DNA of 55,830 bases from an uncultured Verrucomicrobia subdivision 3 bacterium. GTDB taxonomy: Bacteria; Verrucomicrobiota; Verrucomicrobiia; Limisphaerales; UBA11358. The stretch covers positions 1 to 55,830 of the forward strand of contig CAIKKJ010000065.1 of NCBI GenBank assembly GCA_903827955.1. Direction: 5' to 3'. Below, piece after piece: positions 8,304 through 16,329 of this stretch. Position 1 is the stretch's first letter. Each line of letters starts with the position of its first letter. The notes beneath the pieces were generated by a model, which was given only the letters and a program-made list of their open reading frames with translations, had not been told where the DNA came from and made no database searches. A program made the position numbers and the translations under genes.

Positions 8304-9482
8304 ATGAAAACCAAAACCGTTCTTCCGATTGTTGCGTTGTGCGGCGCCTTGCTGGCGCTGGTTTGTCCGACGCGGATTTTTGCCGCCGACAGCTTTGACG
8401 GCTTGAATTTGGAACTTGGTAATCTTTACCGCGTTTCGGATGCGCAATCGCGCTCCATCAGCCCGGAAAATTTCACCGGCGAAAAAGGCAAGGCCGGCAT
8501 GGCGACCGAAGGCACCGGCAAAAACGCCGCGCGCGATTTGGGCCAGGGATGGAAAATTTCGCCGTCCGTGCATATCGCCGCGCACAAGAGCATCACGCTG
8601 GCCGACATCACCGGACCGGGTGCGATCCAGCAGATTTGGCTGACGCCCGCGCCGGTCGAAAAAACGCGCTGGCAGATTTTGCGGATTTATTGGGATGACG
8701 ATCCGAATCCGTCCGTTGAGTGTCCGCTCGGAGATTTTTTTGCGTGCGGCTGGGGACGCTATTGCCAGATCAGTTCACTGCCCGTCTGCGTGAATCCCGG
8801 CAGCGCATTCAATTCTTACTGGCAAATGCCATTCAAGAAGCACGCGAAAATCACGCTGGAAAATCTTGACGACGCGCCCATGACAATTTACTTCCAGATC
8901 AATTACACGCTCACCAAAGTGCCGGACGATGCCGCGTATTTTCATGCGCAATTCCGCCGTGAAAATCCGCTGAAGAATAAGGGCCTCTACACGATCCTCG
9001 ACGGCGTGGAAGGTCAGGGGCAATACGTCGGGACATATCTCGCGTGGGGCGTGCACAACACCGGTTGGTGGGGCGAGGGCGAAATCAAATTTTACATGGA
9101 TGGCGATGACAAGTTCCCGACAATCTGCGGCACGGGCACGGAAGATTATTTTTGCGGCTCGTATGATTTCGACACGAAGGACACTGAAGGCAAATCGCAC
9201 TACACCGAGTTCTCCACGCCTTACACGGGCGTGCCGCAAGTGATCCGGCCCGATGGACATTACGATTCACAAACGCGCTTTGGGATGTATCGCTGGCACA
9301 TCCGCGATCCGATCCGGTTTCAGAAAGATTTGAAAGTTACAATTCAAGCCTTGGGCTGGCAATCGGGCGGACGTTATTTGCAGGAGCAGGACGACATCGC
9401 GTCGGTGGCATTCTGGTATCAGACGCTGCCGCACAAAAAATTTCCGCCGCTGCCCAGCCGAGAAGAATTGGAGCTGCACTAA
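8304..9482 (+). CDS. Secreted GH172 (DUF2961) glycoside hydrolase
   Basis: The ATG at 8304 is chosen because it begins a clear signal peptide (MKTKTVLPIVALCG then ALLALVCPTRIFA, cleavage near residue 27); an upstream in-frame extension has no homologous content. The 393-residue product matches DUF2961, now family GH172. Seen hallmarks are LADITGPGAIQQIW, the YWDDDPNPSVECPLGDFFACG core and the GTGTEDYFCGSYDF motif. Known GH172 members act on fructo- and arabinofuranosides, some as inverted-linkage or transferase enzymes. It acts in the periplasm or outside the cell. It follows the aldolase gene by 20 bases and ends the operon. A second GH172 of 512 residues occurs at 34205-35743. Confidence 0.88.
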   Translation: MKTKTVLPIVALCGALLALVCPTRIFAADSFDGLNLELGNLYRVSDAQSRSISPENFTGEKGKAGMATEGTGKNAARDLGQGWKISPSVHIAAHKSITLADITGPGAIQQIWLTPAPVEKTRWQILRIYWDDDPNPSVECPLGDFFACGWGRYCQISSLPVCVNPGSAFNSYWQMPFKKHAKITLENLDDAPMTIYFQINYTLTKVPDDAAYFHAQFRRENPLKNKGLYTILDGVEGQGQYVGTYLAWGVHNTGWWGEGEIKFYMDGDDKFPTICGTGTEDYFCGSYDFDTKDTEGKSHYTEFSTPYTGVPQVIRPDGHYDSQTRFGMYRWHIRDPIRFQKDLKVTIQALGWQSGGRYLQEQDDIASVAFWYQTLPHKKFPPLPSREELELH

Positions 9483-9509
9483 AATTTTTCCCGCGCAAAA
9501 TCCGAGGTT

Positions 9510-10064
9510 TCAGGGCGGACTATTTTTGACTACTACATCTGGACGTTTGGCCTTTGTGAGCAGGCGGATCGTCACCAATAGCATCAGCACGAGCAGAATT
9601 TCAGAAAGACACGCCCACGAATTGTGCCGCCAATTCGGCAGGCGGTTCAGGCCGTTGGTCACTAACGAAAACGGCGGAATTTTGTCCCACACCCAGCCGA
9701 GCAGGTGATGCATATGCGGCTGCCGATAAAAGGAAATTTGAAAATGAAAAATTTCCTGCGCGTGAATGAAAATCCAGTCCGCATCCGGCAGCATCGAAAA
9801 AAGTATTCCCCATTTGTAGGTGCGCCACCAGACATACAGAAAAAATATTGAACCGAACAAGACCGCCAAATGAAAGCTCACCCAAAACACGCTTTGAAAA
9901 TCCGGATCGGCGGGATGAAACGTGACGTTGGACAGCTTGTCCAAAAAACCATGTGATAAAAAGGCGGCAACGGCCGTTACCGCCATCGCAGTTTTTTTGT
10001 AGCGTCCACCGGCGAGGGATTTTTGAATGACCACGCCGGCGAGAATGTGGGTTGGTTCCTGCAC
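9510..10064 (-). CDS. Small integral membrane protein of unknown function
   Basis: A 184-residue protein starting with GTG at 10064, convergent with the GH172 gene (27 bases between stops). It opens with MQEPTHILAGVVIQ, has hydrophobic segments near residues 27-45, 65-82 and 155-172, and carries several histidines and aspartates (PDADWIFIHAQEIFH, RQPHMHHLLGW). The start resembles membrane-bound YdjM-like metal-dependent hydrolases, which carry a histidine near the N-terminus and an HR/H-rich loop. I cannot make that family call firmly. The start is uncertain because no ribosome binding site is visible. No link to the sugar operon is evident beyond position. Confidence 0.6.
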   Translation of the reverse strand: MQEPTHILAGVVIQKSLAGGRYKKTAMAVTAVAAFLSHGFLDKLSNVTFHPADPDFQSVFWVSFHLAVLFGSIFFLYVWWRTYKWGILFSMLPDADWIFIHAQEIFHFQISFYRQPHMHHLLGWVWDKIPPFSLVTNGLNRLPNWRHNSWACLSEILLVLMLLVTIRLLTKAKRPDVVVKNSPP

Positions 10065-10229
10065 ACGTCAGTTTGAGTTTGGCTGCCGATGTAAACTGGA
10101 TTCAATGATGATTTTGTAGCCGCGGGCTGATTGCAGACGACGCAAGTGAAGCTCACGGATTTGCCACATCATGCTTAAAACACATCAGTGGATGCTATCA
10201 ACCAGTATTTTGCTTTTTGCAATAATGGG

Positions 10230-10240
10230 TGCGATTCGCA
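10230..10240. promoter_or_regulatory. Perfect 11-bp palindrome upstream of the GH2 gene
   Basis: TGCGATTCGCA is a 5+1+5 inverted repeat about 80 bases before the GH2 start. Downstream lie TTGACT (10283-10288) and AT-rich sequence that could hold a -10 hexamer (TATTAA at 10304-10309, spacer only 15). The palindrome may be a regulator site, but a repeat this short can arise by chance. Confidence 0.25.
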
Positions 10241-10322
10241 TTCTCAACTGTTAACAAAAAATCAATAAAAGTTAAAGATCTGTTGACTATCTGGCGCGAT
10301 AATTATTAATTGAAACATTATC

Positions 10323-12707
10323 ATGCGAATTCGAAATAATGCAACGAGCATTGGCCTTTGTTTGCTTTTTATCGTTCTTGCCGGTCTTTGCTCGTGCTCC
10401 TCACTGCCGACAGCGGAGTCTGTCGGTGGGGTTTCTCAAAAAAATTTGCTCGATGTCGGCTGGAAATTTCATCGCGGAGAAGTCGCGGACGAAAGCCTGG
10501 CAATTGCGCCGGATGTGAATGAAAAACTTTGGGAGCCGGTGAACCTGCCGCACGATTATGTGCTCGACGGAACTTATGATTCCAAACTCGACCGCAGCCA
10601 CGGCTATCTGCCGTTGATGCCGGCTTGGTATCGGAAACACCTTTTTATTCCAGAAAGTTTTCAGGGCAAAAGTCTGGAACTGCAATTTGATGGAATTTTC
10701 CGCGACAGCCAGATTTGGCTGAACGGTCAGTTGATCGGGAAACATGCGAGTGGTTATTCTGGATTCAATTTGGACATTTCCAAGACTGCAAAATTTAGTG
10801 CCGACAACGTTATCGCGGTTCACGTTGACCCGCGTCAATTTGAAGGCTGGTGGTATGAAGGCGGCGGGATTTACCGCCACGTTTATCTGAACGTGCGTTC
10901 ACTGCTTCATGTTGCGAATTGGGGCACGCAAATTATTTCCGATGTTCCCAGCGGCAACCAGGGTGCTGACGAACTGGCGAATGTCTCCATTGAAACAGCG
11001 GTGGTGAATGAGTCAACGGTTCCCGCAAACAGCGTTGTGAAATCTGAAATCCTGGGCCCGGATGGCAGCGTGCTGGCAACGTTGAAGGGCGACTTGGTTG
11101 TGGCCGCTGGCGACCAAAACAAATTAAATCAATACTGCACTATTGCTCATCCGAAACTTTGGTCGCCTGATTCACCCAGTCTTTATCAATTGCGAACGAC
11201 AATTTTTCAGAACGAAAAACCGGTGGACCGGAAAAACACCACCTTCGGAATCCGAACCATTTTCTTCGATGCGAACAAGGGATTTTTTCTCAACGGCAAG
11301 CACGTTGAGATCAAAGGTGTGGCGGCGCATCAGGATTTTCCCGCCGTGGGCATCGCGGTGCCGGACAGTTTGCAACCGTGGCGCGTCCAACAATTGAAAA
11401 ACTCCGGAGCCAACGGTTGGCGCACGGCACATAATGTCTGCTCCGAATCGGTCATTGATGCGTGTGATCAGCTAGGAATGTTAGTGATGGATGAAAATCG
11501 GCAGTTGGGCGATTGCTACGATCAGAAAGCCAAGCCGGGCACGACTTACACAAACTTGCAGGATTTGGATTATATGATTTTGCGCGATCGCAATCATCCC
11601 AGTGTCATCATGTGGTCCATGTGCAATGAGGAATGGGTTGAAGACATGGAAGGTTCGCCCGAAGGTAAGCGCATCTTTTCGGCAATGATGGATGAAGTGC
11701 ATAAATTCGACCGAACCCGCCCGATAACTTCTGCTATGGAGCGCGGCTGGCTGGGCTCTGGGTTCGCCGATGTGGAGGATATTATTGGTGTGAACTATAG
11801 TTATCAGCGTTACGACGATATTCACAAGGCGCACCCAGACAAACCCATGTTTGGCAGTGAAACAGCAAATAATAAAACCGCGCGCAGTAACTACGAGAAT
11901 AACAAAGCCAGAGGATTAATGAGCAGTTACAACTTGACCGATGGTGGCTGGCAACCCGTGGCATCACGTCCGTTCATGGCCGGTTCCTACACTTGGACCG
12001 GTATTGATTATCGCGGCGAGCCTAATCCCGACGGCTGGCCGGATGTGAGCAACAACACCGGTTTGTTGGACAGCTGCGGTTTTCCAAAGGATAAATTTTA
12101 TTACCAGCAATCCTGGTGGTCGGACAAACCGATGGTCCATTTGATGCCCGTCTGCTGGAACTGGCCCGGCAAGGAAGGCCAAAACATTCGGGTGATCGCC
12201 TTTAGCAACGCAAAACAGGTCGAAGTATTTCTCAATGGCAAAAGTTACGGTCTGCAAACCATGCCACAAGATGGCCATTTAGAGTGGCAAATTCCTTTCG
12301 CGCCTGGAAAGTTGGAAGCAAAAGGTATTACCGGTGGTAAGTTAGTCGCGACTGACTTAGTCGAAACTGTAGATCCGCCCGCAAAAATTAAATTATCGCC
12401 TGAGCGAAAGACTTTGCAAGCGGATGGCCAAGACACCATTGTGGTCCCGGTTTCCATTATCGACGACAAAGGAAGATTTGTTGCCAATGCAAATAACCGG
12501 ATAACCTTTGAACTGACGGGCGGAAAATTATTGGGCGTTGGCAATGGCAACCCGGGCGACCATGACCCGGATCGTGCGAGTCAACGGAATGCTTTCAATG
12601 GTCACTGCATCTCGGTGATTCAGGCGGGAACCAAACGCGAGAGTTTGACACTTACAGCTACTTCACCTGGCCTTGCGCCGGCGACCTTAACTTTTCAGGT
12701 GAAGTGA
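10323..12707 (+). CDS. GH2 beta-galactosidase-like glycoside hydrolase, probable lipoprotein
   Basis: A 794-residue GH2 enzyme. Residues 1-25 form a hydrophobic export signal ending in GLCSCSS, a lipobox-like cysteine region, so a lipoprotein is likely though the box is atypical. A sugar-binding domain (about 45-200) and an Ig-like domain (about 215-310) precede the TIM barrel. The acid/base is E436 in SMCNEEW and the nucleophile E513 in MFGSETAN. The C-terminus resembles the DUF4982 and Ig-like domains found in GH2 enzymes of Bacteroidota and Verrucomicrobiota (AFSNAKQVEVFLNGKSYG). It acts at the cell surface or in the periplasm, removing beta-galactosyl or a related terminal sugar. It stands alone on the plus strand and converges on the next gene with 14 bases between stops. 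Confidence 0.92.
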   Translation: MRIRNNATSIGLCLLFIVLAGLCSCSSLPTAESVGGVSQKNLLDVGWKFHRGEVADESLAIAPDVNEKLWEPVNLPHDYVLDGTYDSKLDRSHGYLPLMPAWYRKHLFIPESFQGKSLELQFDGIFRDSQIWLNGQLIGKHASGYSGFNLDISKTAKFSADNVIAVHVDPRQFEGWWYEGGGIYRHVYLNVRSLLHVANWGTQIISDVPSGNQGADELANVSIETAVVNESTVPANSVVKSEILGPDGSVLATLKGDLVVAAGDQNKLNQYCTIAHPKLWSPDSPSLYQLRTTIFQNEKPVDRKNTTFGIRTIFFDANKGFFLNGKHVEIKGVAAHQDFPAVGIAVPDSLQPWRVQQLKNSGANGWRTAHNVCSESVIDACDQLGMLVMDENRQLGDCYDQKAKPGTTYTNLQDLDYMILRDRNHPSVIMWSMCNEEWVEDMEGSPEGKRIFSAMMDEVHKFDRTRPITSAMERGWLGSGFADVEDIIGVNYSYQRYDDIHKAHPDKPMFGSETANNKTARSNYENNKARGLMSSYNLTDGGWQPVASRPFMAGSYTWTGIDYRGEPNPDGWPDVSNNTGLLDSCGFPKDKFYYQQSWWSDKPMVHLMPVCWNWPGKEGQNIRVIAFSNAKQVEVFLNGKSYGLQTMPQDGHLEWQIPFAPGKLEAKGITGGKLVATDLVETVDPPAKIKLSPERKTLQADGQDTIVVPVSIIDDKGRFVANANNRITFELTGGKLLGVGNGNPGDHDPDRASQRNAFNGHCISVIQAGTKRESLTLTATSPGLAPATLTFQVK

Positions 12708-12721
12708 TTGTTAGCTTTAAC

Positions 12722-13615
12722 TTACTTCGCTAGTTCTGTTGCCGTGGCGTTGAAATATTTTACGGACTGCGCAATTTCCGGCACTGACCTGTCCCAGTGG
12801 TATTCATACTCGAAGTAATAAGCCCCGTGGAAATGCTGGCGTTTTAATTCGGCCATCATGGCTTTGATGTTGCTGTTGCCGGTGCCCCACGGCACATCGT
12901 GCATTTTGTTCGCACCGTTGGGCGGGGCAGGACCGGCATGGGGATCGTCAAGCACGACGTCTTTGAAATGCAGACAAATGACGTGACCCTCAAGTTTTTT
13001 CAGACACGCCACCGGATCAAGACCGGAGCGCTTCCAGTGACCCACGTCGGCACACGCACCCATCAACGGCGTGCGGTCCTTGATCGCCGCGAGCACGATG
13101 TCGGGATTCCAATAATGCGAGGGACGCGGATGATCATGGATGGCCACCTTGATATTGTATTCCTTGCAAAGTTTTTCAACGAGATCCAGCGAGTTCGTCT
13201 CAGGTTCGCCGACGATGACATCCACGCCAATTTTTTTGGCGAACTCAAAAGCCTTGCGTGTCTCGGTTTCATTCGCAGTGAGCGGCACGATACCTAGGTT
13301 GATTATTTTAATTCCCGCCGAATTGCATTTTTTGCGGATGGCCAGCAACTGTTCGTCTGTCAAATCCAAAACCTTCACTGCTTTATTGCTGATGACATTG
13401 ATGTTTCCGGAAAGACCGATGTATTTGATGCCGACCGCCGCGGTCTTATCAATCGCTTCGGAAAATGAATAAAGTCGGAATGAATACGGCGTGATCGCCA
13501 GTTGCCAGCCGAGGTCGTCGCAAGCGGGGCAATTGGTCTGCAATTTCTCCGGCTCCGCAGATTTCGCGGACAACGCGAGGCACAAAGTCAGCAGGAGGAA
13601 ATATTTTGTCTTCAT
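12722..13615 (-). CDS. Exported sugar phosphate isomerase/epimerase-like TIM-barrel protein
   Basis: A 297-residue protein with a signal peptide (MKTKYFLLLTLCLALSAKSA) followed by an AP-endonuclease-2 type TIM barrel (xylose isomerase-like). Supporting segments are LQLAITPYSFRLYSFSEAID-like start, IGLSGNINV, VAIHDHPRPSHYWNPD and LHFKDVV, which give the usual metal-binding His/Glu/Asp positions. Most isomerases of this family are cytoplasmic, so export is notable. Related TIM-barrel proteins paired with Gfo/Idh/MocA or GMC oxidoreductases act on 3-keto-glycosides or as epimerases. It is divergent from the GMC oxidoreductase operon, with a shared 198-base intergenic region holding a perfect palindrome. 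A second exported homologue lies at 44583-45440. Confidence 0.82.
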   Translation of the reverse strand: MKTKYFLLLTLCLALSAKSAEPEKLQTNCPACDDLGWQLAITPYSFRLYSFSEAIDKTAAVGIKYIGLSGNINVISNKAVKVLDLTDEQLLAIRKKCNSAGIKIINLGIVPLTANETETRKAFEFAKKIGVDVIVGEPETNSLDLVEKLCKEYNIKVAIHDHPRPSHYWNPDIVLAAIKDRTPLMGACADVGHWKRSGLDPVACLKKLEGHVICLHFKDVVLDDPHAGPAPPNGANKMHDVPWGTGNSNIKAMMAELKRQHFHGAYYFEYEYHWDRSVPEIAQSVKYFNATATELAK

Positions 13616-13732
13616 AAAACGATTTTGTTCTTGTTAGAAATTGGTTTGTGGGTAATTATTCCAAAACAAAAACAAATTGCAAGACGAATCAAATTAGCCA
13701 TGTCAACGCTTACTATGCGCGGTTTCGGCTTT

Positions 13733-13747
13733 CAACAATAATTGTTG
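13733..13747. promoter_or_regulatory. 15-bp perfect palindrome in the divergent TIM-barrel/GMC intergenic region
   Basis: CAACAAT-A-ATTGTTG is a 7+1+7 perfect inverted repeat. It lies 118 bases upstream of the TIM-barrel start (13615) and 67 bases upstream of the GMC start (13814), the usual place for an operator shared by divergent genes. The rest of this 198-base stretch is AT-rich with no gene. The regulator is unknown. Confidence 0.4.
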
Positions 13748-13813
13748 CGGTGATTAGCTGCATGTTCACCCAAGAGAAATAAAAAAGAATTACTTTTTTC
13801 CCAGAATAAAATC

Positions 13814-15655
13814 ATGCCCTTCATTCCCAGCACCAAAACGCAGACCAATTATGATGTCATCGTGGTCGGCTCTGGCGCGGCCGGTGGGCAGACCGCCTAT
13901 GTGCTCGCGGCGGCCGGCGTGAAGGTGCTGATGCTCGAAGCGGGTCGGCGCTACGATCCGGTTTCTGAGACGCCGATGTTCAGCACGAATCATCACGCAC
14001 CGCTGCGTGGTTCGCCGACACCGGATAAACCGTTTGGATTTTTTGATGCGACGGTTGGCGGCGGTTGGCGCGTTCCGGGTGAGCCTTACGTAACGAAACG
14101 GCCCGGCTCCGACGCATGGGTGGAGGCCAGCGCCACTGATGTCGGCGCGCGGCAAAATTTCATGTGGTGGCGTCCGCGCATGTTGGGCGGCCGCACGAAT
14201 CACTGGGGACGTTTTTCGTTCCGCATGGGTCAATATGATTTTAAGCCGCGCAGCCGTGACGGTTTGGGTATTGACTGGCCGTTTGATTACAAAGATCTCG
14301 CACCCTATTACGACAAAGTAGAGCGGTTGATCGGCGTATTCGGCAGCAACGAAGGTTTGGAAAATACACCGGATTCCTCGTCTGGAGTTTTGTTGCCCCC
14401 GCCGAAACCGCGCGCGTATGAATTGCTCGCCAAAAAAGGTTGCGCAAAACTCGGTATTCCGGTGATTCCGTCGCACGTCGCGATTTTGAGCCAGCAACAA
14501 GATCATCAGAATATTCCAAAAATATTGCATCCCGATTCGCCCGCAATGCAAACGGCGCTCGCCAAAAATATGCAAACACGCCTCGCGTGTATGTGGGCGA
14601 CACATTGCGTGCGCGGTTGCCCTATCAAGGCAAATTATCAGTCCACGACCGTTCACATTCCCCCGGCGCTCGCTACCGGCAATCTCGACATCATCACCGA
14701 CGCGATGGTGCGCGAAGTGAGCGTGGATGACACGGGTCGCGCGACCGGAGTTTATTATGTGGACAAAAAAACGCGAGAGGACATTCATGTCAAAGCCCGC
14801 GTGGTAGTGCTTGCCGCAAGCGGTTGCGAATCTGCACGCATTTTGTTGAATTCAAAATCGGCGCACTTCATCAACGGTCTCGCCAATTCCAGTGGCAAAG
14901 TCGGCCGCTATTTGATGGACACGGTAGGCAGCGGTCTCGGCGGGCAAATACCTGTCCTCGAAAACGCGCCGGTTCACAACGAGGACGGCGCAATGACCAT
15001 GCACATGTATATGCCATGGTGGAAATACAAAGAACAGACCGCTGGTAAAATGGATTTTCCGCGCGGCTATCATATCGAATTCGGCGGCGGACGCGGGATG
15101 CCCGACGCGAGAACGTTTTTCGGCATGGAAAGATTCACCGGGGGCAGTTACGGCAAGAAAATGAAGGAGGATTTGCGACGTTACTATGGATCATTTGTTT
15201 ATTTTGCCGGGCGCGGCGAGATGATTCCTAACGATGACTGTTACTGCGAAATTGATACGGAGAAAAAAGACGCTTGGGGCATTCCCGTTTTGCGTTTTCA
15301 TTGGAAATGGTCGGAACACGAGGAACGCCAGGCCGCGCATATGCAAAAAACCATTGCCGAAATCATCGAGTCCATGGGCGGTCGCGTGACCAGCCCGCCG
15401 CAGCTCGATGGCAAAAAAGCGATTTATCCCGGCGGTTCCATCATCCATGAAGTCGGAACGACGTGCATCGGCAGCAATCCGAAAAACTCTGTGCTCAACC
15501 AATTTTGCCAGGCGTGGGATGTGAAAAATTTGTTCGTCACTGACGGTGGTCCGTTCGTGTCCAATGCCGACAAAAATCCCACCCTCACCATCATGGCCAA
15601 CGCCTGGCGCGCGACGGATCACATCATCGAAGAAATGCGGAAAGGAAATATCTGA
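13814..15655 (+). CDS. GMC-family FAD oxidoreductase, catalytic subunit
   Basis: A 613-residue flavoprotein. The dinucleotide-binding motif VVGSGAAGGQTAY is at residues 17-29 and is followed by LMLEAG. The WRPRMLGGRTNHWGRFSFRM segment is typical of the 2-keto-gluconate/fructose/glucoside dehydrogenase branch. The active-site histidine is likely H545 (IIHEVGTT), and NPTLTIMANA closes the C-terminus. There is no signal peptide, so it would be carried out of the cell with the Tat-tagged small subunit encoded next, with which it overlaps by one base (TGATG). Such complexes oxidise gluconate, sorbitol, fructose or glycosides at C3 and pass electrons to a cytochrome or quinone. No cytochrome subunit gene is adjacent, so the electron acceptor is unknown. 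Confidence 0.9.
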   Translation: MPFIPSTKTQTNYDVIVVGSGAAGGQTAYVLAAAGVKVLMLEAGRRYDPVSETPMFSTNHHAPLRGSPTPDKPFGFFDATVGGGWRVPGEPYVTKRPGSDAWVEASATDVGARQNFMWWRPRMLGGRTNHWGRFSFRMGQYDFKPRSRDGLGIDWPFDYKDLAPYYDKVERLIGVFGSNEGLENTPDSSSGVLLPPPKPRAYELLAKKGCAKLGIPVIPSHVAILSQQQDHQNIPKILHPDSPAMQTALAKNMQTRLACMWATHCVRGCPIKANYQSTTVHIPPALATGNLDIITDAMVREVSVDDTGRATGVYYVDKKTREDIHVKARVVVLAASGCESARILLNSKSAHFINGLANSSGKVGRYLMDTVGSGLGGQIPVLENAPVHNEDGAMTMHMYMPWWKYKEQTAGKMDFPRGYHIEFGGGRGMPDARTFFGMERFTGGSYGKKMKEDLRRYYGSFVYFAGRGEMIPNDDCYCEIDTEKKDAWGIPVLRFHWKWSEHEERQAAHMQKTIAEIIESMGGRVTSPPQLDGKKAIYPGGSIIHEVGTTCIGSNPKNSVLNQFCQAWDVKNLFVTDGGPFVSNADKNPTLTIMANAWRATDHIIEEMRKGNI

Positions 15656-16293
15656 TGAAGCCCAAACCAACTAGTCGCCTTCCCCGCCGCGTGGCTCTCA
15701 AATGGATGGTCGTCGCCAGCGCGACGATTTCAATGCTCGACTGGCGAAGCTTCGGCGCGCCCGCCGCCACCGCCAAGGGATATGGCTTGGATGCAAATTT
15801 GTTGGAAACCTACATTCCTGGCGATCTGTGGCCGCTCACGTTGACCGAGGCCCAGCGTCGCACGGCGACGGCATTGTGTGATATCATCATTCCCGCCGAT
15901 AGCAAATCTCCCGCCGCGAGCCAACTGCATGTTGTGGATTTCATTGATGAATGGATTAGCGCGCCCTACCCAGAACAGCAGGCGCATCGCGAAATAATTT
16001 TGAAGGGTTTGGAATGGATGGAAGCCGAGTCCGCGAAACGCTTCAAATTTTTTTTTGCTGAATTGTCCGGGCAAGAACAATACGCCATCTGCGACGACAT
16101 TTGTTTTGAGCCCAAAGCCGCACCGGAATTTCGGACGGCGGCAAATTTTTTCTCGCTGTTCCGCAACCTGACTACTGGCGGCTTTTACACCACGCCGGCA
16201 GGCTGGAAAGACATCGGCTACGTGGGCAACGTCGCGCTGCAAAAATTTGACGGCCCGCCGCCGGAAGTGTTGAAGCATGTCGGGTTAATTTAA
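15655..16293 (+). CDS. Gluconate 2-dehydrogenase subunit 3-family protein, Tat-exported
   Basis: A 212-residue small subunit. The N-terminus has a twin-arginine motif (LPRRVALKWM, R11-R12) and a hydrophobic stretch ending before SFGAPAATA, so it is a Tat substrate. The LTEAQRRTATALCDIIIPAD segment is the hallmark of gluconate 2-dehydrogenase subunit 3. Its role is to carry the cofactor-loaded GMC partner through the Tat system and stabilise it. Start and stop overlap with the GMC gene (TGATG), so equal translation is expected. The next gene starts 36 bases later and may be in the same transcript. Confidence 0.9.
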   Translation: MKPKPTSRLPRRVALKWMVVASATISMLDWRSFGAPAATAKGYGLDANLLETYIPGDLWPLTLTEAQRRTATALCDIIIPADSKSPAASQLHVVDFIDEWISAPYPEQQAHREIILKGLEWMEAESAKRFKFFFAELSGQEQYAICDDICFEPKAAPEFRTAANFFSLFRNLTTGGFYTTPAGWKDIGYVGNVALQKFDGPPPEVLKHVGLI

Positions 16294-16329
16294 TTCCTGA
16301 GAAAGTTATCTTATGGGCGGTTCTAGTAA

